Below are positions 8,982 through 15,688 of a stretch of DNA of 64,000 nt, in pieces (within the stretch, counting starts at the first letter, position 1; each line of letters starts with the position of its first letter). The translations under genes and the position numbers were made by a program. Origin of the DNA: Thiosocius sp963808165 (GTDB lineage Bacteria > Pseudomonadota > Gammaproteobacteria > Chromatiales > Chromatiaceae). The stretch covers positions 186,001 through 250,000 of the forward strand of contig CAWEET010000021.1 of assembly GCA_963808165.1 (NCBI GenBank). The letters are read 5' to 3'. Below the pieces are notes generated by a model. That model was not told where the DNA came from and did no database searches. It saw only the letters and a list, made by a program, of their open reading frames with translations.

Positions 8982-9956
8982 ATGATGAAGAAAACGGTAC
9001 TGGCAAGCGCGGTGGCAATGAGCCTGAGTTTTGCGATGAGCGCCCAGGCGGCCCCGCTGGCCCCCAAGCCGGGCGGTGTGCAGGTCAGCGGGACGGTCAA
9101 CCAGAACGTCACGATAAACGGCAAGGTGGACAACAAGCAGGGCGAGCTGCGGGTCGGCGCGATCACCGGCAAGACCAAGGTCGGCGGGCGTCTCGACCAG
9201 ACGGTGAACGTCAAGGGCGACGTCAAGCTCGAGGGCAGCAACGGCCTCTTCGGTCTGGGCAGCGCCAAGCCGCAGCTCAACATCGGCCGGATCAACAATG
9301 CCGAGGTCGACGGGGCAGTGGACCAGAACGTGCAGGTTGACGGCAAGGTGACGGTCAAATCGACCAGCGGTTTCCTCGGCATCGGCGGCAAGTCCGGGGT
9401 CACCAACATCGGCAATATCTCCGACGTCGACGTCAGTGGCCGTCTGAATCAGCACGTGCTGATCAAGAAGGACGTGCTTAACGAAGGGGGCAACCTGGAC
9501 ATTGGTTCGATCGAGGACGCCAAGGTCTCGGGTGACCTGAACCAGCACACCCATGTGTATGGCAAGGTCACGAACAAGTCCGGTAACGGTTTCCTGGGCC
9601 TGGGTGGCACCGCGGCGACGACCCGCATCGGGCATATCGCACGGGTGGACGTCAGCGGCAGGCTGAATCAGAACACCAACGTGTATAAGGATGTGCTGAA
9701 CGAAGGTGGCACGTTGGAGATTGGCTCGATCGAGGATGCGCGGGTCAAGGGTAACCTGACCCAGAACACCACGGTCCGTGGCAAGGTCACCAACAAGGCC
9801 GGTGGCGGTTTCCTGGGCCTGGGCCAGAGCGGCGGCACGACCCAGATCGGCAAGATCAACGGTGTGGACGTGGGCACCCTGAACCAGAACGTGACCATCA
9901 ACAAGGATATCGTCACCGAGGGGGGTACGACCCAGATCGGTTACATCGGTCGCTAA
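8982..9956 (+). CDS. Exported eight-repeat beta-rich protein (fibre subunit candidate), copy 1
   Basis: The 324-residue protein has a clear signal peptide (cleavage after SAQA near residue 23). The mature chain is almost entirely eight tandem units that alternate mainly between 31 and 42 residues. The consensus is V-x-V-x-G-x-L-N-Q-N-V-x-I-x-G-K-V, a variable linker (GGFLGLG in long units), then x-I-G-x-I. Cysteine is absent; Asn, Gln, Gly and Val dominate. The regular Q/N/G spacing is reminiscent of curlin-type amyloid subunits, although the curlin repeat motif itself is not present, so a beta-solenoid or fibre subunit is inference. AGGAG precedes the ATG. The product is identical to copy 2. 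Confidence 0.8.
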   Translation: MMKKTVLASAVAMSLSFAMSAQAAPLAPKPGGVQVSGTVNQNVTINGKVDNKQGELRVGAITGKTKVGGRLDQTVNVKGDVKLEGSNGLFGLGSAKPQLNIGRINNAEVDGAVDQNVQVDGKVTVKSTSGFLGIGGKSGVTNIGNISDVDVSGRLNQHVLIKKDVLNEGGNLDIGSIEDAKVSGDLNQHTHVYGKVTNKSGNGFLGLGGTAATTRIGHIARVDVSGRLNQNTNVYKDVLNEGGTLEIGSIEDARVKGNLTQNTTVRGKVTNKAGGGFLGLGQSGGTTQIGKINGVDVGTLNQNVTINKDIVTEGGTTQIGYIGR

Positions 9957-9990
9957 ACCAACCGGTGGGTTCGCCCACCTTCCAACCACG

Positions 9991-10016
9991 AGGGGCGGGT
10001 CTTCCCGCCCCTTTTT
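9991..10016 (+). terminator. Rho-independent terminator of repeat-protein gene copy 1
   Basis: A 9-bp stem AGGGGCGGG / CCCGCCCCT with loop TCTT is followed by a T-run. It marks the end of the duplicated segment, and a group IIC intron fragment begins 5 bp after it. Confidence 0.9.
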
Positions 10017-10021
10017 CTGTT

Positions 10022-10150
10022 GTGCGCCCGGCATGGGCGCACGCTTGTGGGTGGAAGTCCCACCGCGAGTTGATCACAGCGAACCAAGTGAAGCGCAACT
10101 GCGGCAGGGTGACCGACTCTGCCGACCCTGGGGAGGAAGCGTGAAAGGTG
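10022..10150 (+). mobile_element. 5' fragment of a group IIC intron
   Basis: GTGCGCCCGGCATGGGCGCA opens the element. Next come GGGTGGAAGTCCC, GAACCAAGTGAAGCGCAAC, CAGGGTGACC and GAGGAAGC. From memory this matches, in order and spacing, the start of domain I of class C group II introns such as the Oceanobacillus iheyensis intron (GUGUGCCCGGCAUGGGUGCA). The fragment breaks off before any reverse transcriptase. Class C introns characteristically insert just after rho-independent terminators, which is exactly where this one sits. Confidence 0.8.
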
Positions 10151-10151
10151 G

Positions 10152-10904
10152 TTACTCGTACATGACGGTCCCGGCCCCGGTGACATTGCTCTCCCTGATC
10201 TCGGGATTGCCACTCACCTGTATCAAGCCGCTACCGCTCAACTCGCCGCTGAGGCTGCGCGTGGCATGCACCGCGATATTTCCGGAACCCTCGAGCCGCA
10301 CCCTGGCGTCCTGCGCCCGCAGGTCGGCAAGCTCGATATTCGCAGCGCCTGTGAGCTGCACATCGAGCTGATCGGTGTATCCCGAGCCGGTGACGCCGCC
10401 GGAACCATGTGCCCCGAGTTCCAGCCGGCCGGTGGCCGCATCCTGGATCGTCAGCGCGCCAGTGCCGTTGCTCTCCGCGGCCAGCCGGGCACCATCCATA
10501 CCCTGAACGACTACTTCGCCATTGCCGTTCACGACCAGTCGCTGCAGCTGAGGCGTCGTCAGCTCGACTTGGATGCCATTGCGGGTGGAAAAGCTCTTGT
10601 CGCTGGCGATGCGTAGGATGCCGTCTTCCGATTCGGTGACGATGATCGGCAGGAGATTGTCGTCGGCCACCAGGGTACAGGCGGTCACCGAGCCCTTTTG
10701 CAGGCGCACGTCCGCCGAGATGTCGATATGCACGGTGTCGAAAGCGGCCAGGTCGCGGGCCTCGCGCCCTATCCGGCCGGAGCCCTGCACCAGATCGCTG
10801 GCTGCGGAGCCCGATACCACCTGGCCATTGGTGACTGTAATGCCGTCGGCGACGACGGCAATCGTCATGACCATAAGAGCAGAAAGGGCAAGTGAGTGTC
10901 GCAT
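10152..10904 (-). CDS. GIN domain (DUF2807) exported protein
   Basis: The 250-residue protein has an N-terminal signal peptide and the DUF2807 pattern. FDTVHIDISADVRLQKG opens the domain and is followed by repeated short beta-strands with NGNGEV, NGTGAL, HGSGGV, GSGNIAV and GSGLIQVSG turns, predicted to form a right-handed beta-helix. Such proteins are called putative autotransporter-type adhesins, though function is unproven. It is divergent from the OmpA-family gene and sits between the two copies of the duplicated segment. Its downstream side abuts the intron fragment, so its own terminator may have been displaced. Confidence 0.8.
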   Translation of the reverse strand: MRHSLALSALMVMTIAVVADGITVTNGQVVSGSAASDLVQGSGRIGREARDLAAFDTVHIDISADVRLQKGSVTACTLVADDNLLPIIVTESEDGILRIASDKSFSTRNGIQVELTTPQLQRLVVNGNGEVVVQGMDGARLAAESNGTGALTIQDAATGRLELGAHGSGGVTGSGYTDQLDVQLTGAANIELADLRAQDARVRLEGSGNIAVHATRSLSGELSGSGLIQVSGNPEIRESNVTGAGTVMYE

Positions 10905-10982
10905 GGCATGGAAGTATAGGCCGCGAAACCCTACTCCTCGAGGCCCGCTCGAATGTCATCGCCCACCGAGCCGCATGCTGGC

Positions 10983-11048
10983 CTGGGTAATTTCTCACAA
11001 TCCACTGGTGCTTCGCCCACGGAGGAGGACACCCGGGGCGGCTAAGGT
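10983..11048 (+). promoter_or_regulatory. Shared 66-bp promoter architecture, site B
   Basis: CTGGGTAATTTCTCAC, 17 bp, CCCACGG, 20 bp, TAAGGT, located 77 bp before the OmpA-family start codon. Block spacing is identical to the sites at 8830, 11790 and 13011. The 17-bp gap also shares CTGGTGCTTCG-like bases with the other sites. Confidence 0.65.
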
Positions 11049-11124
11049 AGAACTCATCTTAACGAGGCACACGGATCAACCGATTGTTGCCGCTCACTTT
11101 TTACTTGAAGCGAGGCAGATCACG

Positions 11125-11694
11125 ATGAAAACAGGTTACAAAGTTGCGTGGGGTATCTGGGCCATGCTGCTGGCTGGTCAGGCCGCGGCCGGCGATGTAG
11201 TGATGTTCCGCGACGCGCCGCCGCCCTCGGAGCTGGCCGATATCATGTTCCCGCAAGCGGCCCCGGTCGTGCCGATCATCAAGTTCCGCGGTATTCGCTT
11301 TACCGAGCCGGTGGCCACGCTTGCCGCGGCGCCGGAGCAGATTGTGCAGGCGCCCAAGGCGGTGGGCTTCAACATCCGCTTCGCCCTCAACTCCGCCGAG
11401 CTGATGCCCGAGACCCTGGCGCATCTCGACAGCATGGGCGAGACGCTCAAGCTGGAACAGGCCGCGGGCCAGCGCGTGCGGATCGGCGGCCATGCGGACG
11501 CCTCGGGTTCGGACGAGTACAACCAGTGGCTGTCCCAGGCACGGGCACAGGCGGTCCAGGACTATTTGATGGAGCACCACGGTATTCCGCTCGGCCGTCT
11601 GGAGATCATCGGCTATGGCGAGTCACAGCCATTGGCCGGCAGCGACCCATACGACGGCGTCAATCGGCGGGTGGAGTTTGCCGCATTGCAATAA
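11125..11694 (+). CDS. OmpA-family peptidoglycan-binding outer-membrane protein
   Basis: The upstream frame is open for a long way, but the ATG at 11125 is followed by a signal peptide (MKTGYKVAWGIWAMLLAGQ) and preceded by GAGG. The 189-residue protein has a short linker and a C-terminal OmpA domain: FNIRFALNSAELMPET, IGGHADASGSDEYNQWLS, RAQAVQDYL, NRRVEF. The Asp and Arg that hold diaminopimelate are present. There is no N-terminal eight-strand barrel, so this is a short peptidoglycan anchor. It carries promoter architecture B and lies immediately upstream of repeat-protein copy 2. It is the source of the orphan OmpA tail at 8650. Confidence 0.85.
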   Translation: MKTGYKVAWGIWAMLLAGQAAAGDVVMFRDAPPPSELADIMFPQAAPVVPIIKFRGIRFTEPVATLAAAPEQIVQAPKAVGFNIRFALNSAELMPETLAHLDSMGETLKLEQAAGQRVRIGGHADASGSDEYNQWLSQARAQAVQDYLMEHHGIPLGRLEIIGYGESQPLAGSDPYDGVNRRVEFAALQ

Positions 11695-11717
11695 ATCACG
11701 GCCATCCGCAACCCCCG

Positions 11718-11750
11718 CGAACCCCGCCACTTGGCGGGGTTCGTCGTTTT
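11718..11750 (+). terminator. Rho-independent terminator of the OmpA-family gene
   Basis: Same perfect 12-bp GC-rich stem and TCGTTTT tail as at 8758, 23 bp after the OmpA stop codon. It separates the OmpA transcript from repeat-protein copy 2. Confidence 0.85.
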
Positions 11751-11789
11751 AGGGGTTGTGTTGCGGGTGCGGCCGGCGGCTTTTTCGGT

Positions 11790-11855
11790 CTGGGTAATTT
11801 TTCACACGGGGCTGGTTCGTGGCTTACGGCGGGGTTTGGGGTGCGCGCCTAAAGT
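11790..11855 (+). promoter_or_regulatory. Shared 66-bp promoter architecture, site A2
   Basis: Identical to the site at 8830 because it lies inside the duplication; 87 bp before the start of repeat-protein copy 2. Confidence 0.65.
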
Positions 11856-11941
11856 GAACTCACGTTGACGCACTGAGGTAAACGGGGTCGACGCACTTAA
11901 ACCAGACAGCAGACCTTAATTCGAGAAACAGGAGAGCAGAC

Positions 11942-12916
11942 ATGATGAAGAAAACGGTACTGGCAAGCGCGGTGGCAATGAGCCTGAGTTTTGCGATGAG
12001 CGCCCAGGCGGCCCCGCTGGCCCCCAAGCCGGGCGGTGTGCAGGTCAGCGGGACGGTCAACCAGAACGTCACGATAAACGGCAAGGTGGACAACAAGCAG
12101 GGCGAGCTGCGGGTCGGCGCGATCACCGGCAAGACCAAGGTCGGCGGGCGTCTCGACCAGACGGTGAACGTCAAGGGCGACGTCAAGCTCGAGGGCAGCA
12201 ACGGCCTCTTCGGTCTGGGCAGCGCCAAGCCGCAGCTCAACATCGGCCGGATCAACAATGCCGAGGTCGACGGGGCAGTGGACCAGAACGTGCAGGTTGA
12301 CGGCAAGGTGACGGTCAAATCGACCAGCGGTTTCCTCGGCATCGGCGGCAAGTCCGGGGTCACCAACATCGGCAATATCTCCGACGTCGACGTCAGTGGC
12401 CGTCTGAATCAGCACGTGCTGATCAAGAAGGACGTGCTTAACGAAGGGGGCAACCTGGACATTGGTTCGATCGAGGACGCCAAGGTCTCGGGTGACCTGA
12501 ACCAGCACACCCATGTGTATGGCAAGGTCACGAACAAGTCCGGTAACGGTTTCCTGGGCCTGGGTGGCACCGCGGCGACGACCCGCATCGGGCATATCGC
12601 ACGGGTGGACGTCAGCGGCAGGCTGAACCAGAACACCAACGTGTATAAGGATGTGCTGAACGAAGGTGGTACGTTGGAGATTGGCTCGATCGAGGATGCG
12701 CGGGTCAAGGGTAACCTGACCCAGAACACCACGGTCCGTGGCAAGGTCACCAACAAGGCCGGTGGCGGTTTCCTGGGCCTGGGCCAGAGCGGCGGCACGA
12801 CCCAGATCGGCAAGATCAACGGTGTGGACGTGGGCACCCTGAACCAGAACGTGACCATCAACAAGGATATCGTCACCGAGGGGGGTACGACCCAGATCGG
12901 TTACATCGGTCGCTAA
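11942..12916 (+). CDS. Exported eight-repeat beta-rich protein (fibre subunit candidate), copy 2
   Basis: The 324-residue product is identical to copy 1 at 8982. Units begin near residues 33, 65, 107, 149, 180, 222, 253 and 295, each opening with V-x-G-(R/D/T/N)-L-(N/D/T)-Q. The long units contain a G-F-L-G-(L/I)-G insertion. The final unit ends TTQIGYIGR at the C-terminus, which could act as a cap or export signal. It is preceded by site A2 and followed by its own terminator. Downstream lie the genes for the 100-residue exported protein and the CsgG-like lipoprotein, the plausible exporter. Confidence 0.8.
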   Translation: MMKKTVLASAVAMSLSFAMSAQAAPLAPKPGGVQVSGTVNQNVTINGKVDNKQGELRVGAITGKTKVGGRLDQTVNVKGDVKLEGSNGLFGLGSAKPQLNIGRINNAEVDGAVDQNVQVDGKVTVKSTSGFLGIGGKSGVTNIGNISDVDVSGRLNQHVLIKKDVLNEGGNLDIGSIEDAKVSGDLNQHTHVYGKVTNKSGNGFLGLGGTAATTRIGHIARVDVSGRLNQNTNVYKDVLNEGGTLEIGSIEDARVKGNLTQNTTVRGKVTNKAGGGFLGLGQSGGTTQIGKINGVDVGTLNQNVTINKDIVTEGGTTQIGYIGR

Positions 12917-12950
12917 ACCAACCGGTGGGTTCGCCCACCTTCCAACCACG

Positions 12951-12976
12951 AGGGGCGGGTCTTCCCGCCCCTTTTT
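12951..12976 (+). terminator. Rho-independent terminator of repeat-protein gene copy 2
   Basis: Same stem AGGGGCGGG / CCCGCCCCT and loop as copy 1, with a longer T-run (six). Sequence after this point differs between the two copies. Confidence 0.9.
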
Positions 12977-13010
12977 TCTATTTGTTTGCACGACTCAGGT
13001 ACCGGGCAGC

Positions 13011-13076
13011 CTGGGTAATTTGTCACGTTTTGCTAGTGCTTCGCTCACGGTGACCCGTGGCGGCGATCGCTAAAGT
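13011..13076 (+). promoter_or_regulatory. Shared 66-bp promoter architecture, site C
   Basis: CTGGGTAATTTGTCAC, 17 bp, CTCACGG, 20 bp, TAAAGT, located 75 bp before the 13151 start codon. Because its flanks are unrelated to those of sites A and B, the conservation argues for function rather than recent copying. Confidence 0.65.
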
Positions 13077-13150
13077 AAAGCCAGGTCGACGCTTTGGACG
13101 TCGACGGATTCACACAACAATCGGTTGAAAACCGTTTAAGGAGAACAGCC

Positions 13151-13453
13151 ATGCGCAATCTGATTCTGATCGCTGTCATCGGTGCAGTCATTGCTGGCGT
13201 CGCGCCCGCACAGGCCAAGGAATACAACAAGCGGACCCACATCGACCCGGCCCAGCAGGTGAAGGTGCAGCGGGTGCTGGCGAAAGCCTTCAAGCAAGGT
13301 GGTGAGGCGCCCCAGGGGGCGACCAATGTGGGCTGTGGTAAGCTCGAAATCGGTCGTGTAGTCACGCGCCCGGGTGAGCGACTTCAGGAGGTCGATCGCG
13401 ACATCATCATCACCGGTGACGTTATTAACGTGGCCTCGGGCTGCAGACGCTGA
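13151..13453 (+). CDS. 100-residue exported protein of the CsgG-like locus
   Basis: The ATG at 13151 follows AAGGAGAACAGCC. A signal peptide ends after PAQA (residue 22), leaving a mature chain of about 78 residues with two cysteines (VGCGK and SGCRR) that could form a disulfide, and a beta-type C-terminus DIIITGDVINVASGC. I do not recognize a family. It is the first gene of the unit that encodes the CsgG-like lipoprotein, 10 bp downstream. By position it could be a minor subunit, nucleator or export accessory like CsgE/CsgF or HfaA, but no similarity to those is claimed. Confidence 0.7.
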   Translation: MRNLILIAVIGAVIAGVAPAQAKEYNKRTHIDPAQQVKVQRVLAKAFKQGGEAPQGATNVGCGKLEIGRVVTRPGERLQEVDRDIIITGDVINVASGCRR

Positions 13454-13463
13454 GGCGAAAACA

Positions 13464-15020
13464 ATGATAGGGAGTCGGGTCGTGAAGATTGACAAAGTCT
13501 CAAACAGGGCGGCCCAGGCGGCAGCAGCCGCGATCGCCGCACTGGCCATCGGTGGCTGCGCCATGACACCGGCGCAGAAGGCACCGGTCATCGCGCAACC
13601 CAAGGCGCGGGCCGTGCAGAACATCACCAGCTTCAGTCAGTCGCTACGGTGCATGGACGAGCTGTTCCTCGCGTTCGGTATACGCGACGTAGTGATCACG
13701 AGCCAGGGCATCCCGGATGCGACCGGCGAGATCAAGACGGGCACCAAAGAGATGATGATCTCGTCGGTTTCTAAGATGTCTCTGCGAAGCGGTGCCTTCC
13801 GATTCGTAGATTACGACCAGACCCAGTTCGACATTAACGCCCTGCAGCAACTGGTCGGTTTCACTGACGATTTTTTGGTACCAAATTACTACGTTCGTGG
13901 CGCCATCACTCAGCTCGATGAGCAGGTGCTATCCGAGAGTGCCGGTGGGGCATTGCAAATCAAGACCTTTGGTATCGGTGCCAGCAAGGATCAGGTGCTC
14001 TCAGTGGTGTCCGTGGACCTCAACGTCGGGAATCTACTGACCCGCCAGATCATCGCCGGAACCTCCGCAAATAACTCCATCGCGGTGCGTCGCAGCGGTC
14101 AGGCACTTGACGGCAATGCCCAGATCGAAAACATCGAACTGGGGTTGAGCTTCAATGTGTCAATGAACCGCAGCGAGGGTATGCACCAGTCCATCCGGAC
14201 CCTCGTCGACCTCAGCATGATAGAGACACTGGGTAAGCTGTCACAGGTTCCGTACTGGCGTTGCCTTGGGATTCAGCAGACCAACCCGTCGATGATGGCG
14301 CAGGCTCGAGGCTGGTTCGCGACGATGTCTGCCGAGGAGCAGGTAACCTTCGTACAGAGGGCGCTGCATGGGAAGGCCCTCTATGAAGGACCGCTTGACG
14401 GGAAGAACGGCCCGGAGCTCCGCGAGGCTGTTGGCGTATACCAGGCAAGCCAAGGGCTGTTAGCTGATGGACGCATCGATTTCGACCTCTATGCATCGCT
14501 GATCAGTGAGGATCTCGCCCTCGGTCGGGCGCCGCCGAAGGATGTGGTGCCGCAGCCATTTAAGCCGCAGACAAAGCCGGCCAGACGCCTGCTGGGCCTC
14601 ACAGTTACTACGGAAAAGGGCCGGCAGCCCACCTACCAAGTGGGCGATAAGCTCAGCTTCACTGTGCAGGCCTCGGGGGACGCGTTTGCCTACTGTTATT
14701 ACCAGGATTCCGCCAGCAATGTGGCGCGGGTTTTCCCCAACCGTTTCCAGCCGAACGCATTGGTGGCGGGCGGCGCGCCGATAAAGGTTCCCGGCCCCGG
14801 TGCACAGTTCGAGATCTTGCTTGAGCAACCCGCCGCCCACGAAGATGTCTTGTGCGTGGCATCGGATGTTGAACTGGGGATGGAACTACCCGAAAGCCTC
14901 AAAGCACAAGATCTTACCCCGCTCGAGGTGCGTTCACTAAACGATGTCGTTCGCGCTTTTCGTGACCTTGGCAAGGGGCAGGTGGTGGAGGCGCGCTTAC
15001 CGGTGCGGGTGACGCGGTAG
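13464..15020 (+). CDS. CsgG/HfaB-like outer-membrane lipoprotein with peptidoglycan-binding and DUF4384-like domains
   Basis: 518 residues from the ATG at 13464 (GAGG 8 bases upstream); a GTG at 13482 with GGAG is an alternative. The N-terminus is a lipoprotein signal with lipobox AIGGC. Residues about 45-285 follow the CsgG/HfaB secretion-channel pattern (SLRCMDELFLAFGIRDVV, YYVRGAITQLDEQ, SVVSVDLNVGN, LVDLSMIETLGKL). Residues about 295-370 resemble a PG_binding_1 domain (VQRALHGKALYEGPLDGK, VGVYQASQGLLADGRID). Residues 395-490 resemble DUF4384 (YQVGDKLSFTVQAS, AYCYYQD, RVFPNRFQPNALV). CsgG forms the outer-membrane pore for curli subunits; here the pore would be tethered to peptidoglycan. 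Its position beside the repeat-protein genes makes it their likely exporter. Confidence 0.8.
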   Translation: MIGSRVVKIDKVSNRAAQAAAAAIAALAIGGCAMTPAQKAPVIAQPKARAVQNITSFSQSLRCMDELFLAFGIRDVVITSQGIPDATGEIKTGTKEMMISSVSKMSLRSGAFRFVDYDQTQFDINALQQLVGFTDDFLVPNYYVRGAITQLDEQVLSESAGGALQIKTFGIGASKDQVLSVVSVDLNVGNLLTRQIIAGTSANNSIAVRRSGQALDGNAQIENIELGLSFNVSMNRSEGMHQSIRTLVDLSMIETLGKLSQVPYWRCLGIQQTNPSMMAQARGWFATMSAEEQVTFVQRALHGKALYEGPLDGKNGPELREAVGVYQASQGLLADGRIDFDLYASLISEDLALGRAPPKDVVPQPFKPQTKPARRLLGLTVTTEKGRQPTYQVGDKLSFTVQASGDAFAYCYYQDSASNVARVFPNRFQPNALVAGGAPIKVPGPGAQFEILLEQPAAHEDVLCVASDVELGMELPESLKAQDLTPLEVRSLNDVVRAFRDLGKGQVVEARLPVRVTR

Positions 15021-15070
15021 CCGCCGCGCTTGTGAAGACGTTGTTGACTTTGCTATCAAAGGAAAAAGCC

Positions 15071-15373
15071 ATGTACCAAAGACTCTTGGGGTTAGTGCTG
15101 CTCATCCCAATTACGGCTGGCAGCAATCTGGTGAAGGCCGAAATCACCACCAGCGGCGCGGCAGGTGGGCAGTCTTTCCACCAGGCCAACCAGTTCCGTC
15201 TGCAATGCTGGCAGGAGGGGAGAATGGTCGTCGACGAGCCTGGGCTGCAAGCTATGACCGTAGGACCTGCGCTGAATGGCAGTACGATATCCTTCCGCCG
15301 CCGCGGCGAGCAGGGCGCGTCGGTGGTGCTCATTTCGGTAGACCGCAATCTGTGTATGACCAGCCCGAACTGA
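15071..15373 (+). CDS. Second 100-residue exported protein downstream of the CsgG-like gene
   Basis: The ATG at 15071 has AAGGA upstream; an in-frame GTG at 15032 lacks such support. A signal peptide ends near VKA (residue 23). The mature part contains two cysteines (RLQCWQEG and NLCMTSPN), one near each end, and beta-prone segments (STISFRRRG, SVVLISVD). No family is recognized. It lies 50 bp after the CsgG-like gene on the same strand and is probably cotranscribed, so it may be a periplasmic accessory factor of the same system. Confidence 0.65.
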   Translation: MYQRLLGLVLLIPITAGSNLVKAEITTSGAAGGQSFHQANQFRLQCWQEGRMVVDEPGLQAMTVGPALNGSTISFRRRGEQGASVVLISVDRNLCMTSPN

Positions 15374-15688
15374 GCCGTGGGGCAGGTTTCGCAAACAGAT
15401 GCGGAGCGGCGCTGCTTGCCGCCACGGGAGGAGGTCAGGTTCGGTGTTCAGTAGTGGTTGTCATATGCGGATAACTTTCCTGACGCGGCAGCAGGATCTG
15501 GCCGTTCGCCACCACATAGCCGACAGTGTGTCCGGGTTCGGCTAGACAAACATGGGAGACCCCCGGGCTCTGCTAGGATGGCGCGAGCAATTTGACAGCA
15601 TCGAGAATCTCACAGTAACTCCAAAGCGTGGGCCGCCAAGCACTACACAACGGAGAAACCATGAAATCGATAGAAGGTTCAAGGGCAG
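15374..15688. other. Intergenic, possible decayed coding sequence
   Basis: About 315 bp between convergent genes. On the minus strand, 15435-15545 reads GHTVGYVVANGQILLPR followed by a stop. This looks protein-like, but it has no start and I do not recognize the family. A plus-strand mini-ORF at 15661 (15 residues) is not supported. Confidence 0.4.

Larger units (their letters stand above)
8650..10016 (+). repeat. Direct duplication, copy 1 (1367 bp)
   Basis: This segment is repeated in the same orientation at 11610-12976, offset 2960 bp. By eye only two bases differ (9668 and 9710), both silent. It contains the last 28 codons of the OmpA-family gene, that gene's terminator, the intergenic promoter region, the whole repeat-protein gene and its terminator. 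Copy 1 breaks into the OmpA frame at GGCTATGGCGAG and stops inside the terminator T-run. The rest of the OmpA gene is absent here, so copy 2 is in the ancestral context and copy 1 is the derived copy. Confidence 0.95.
11610..12976 (+). repeat. Direct duplication, copy 2 (1367 bp, ancestral context)
   Basis: The second copy of the segment at 8650-10016. Here the OmpA-family frame is continuous across the left boundary, so this is taken as the original arrangement. Differences from copy 1 are C instead of T at 12628 and T instead of C at 12670, both third-codon-position changes. Confidence 0.95.

Noticed and set aside
15435..15548. Minus-strand fragment with GYVVANGQILLPR
   Set aside because: Protein-like but without start, family or neighbours to support it as a gene.
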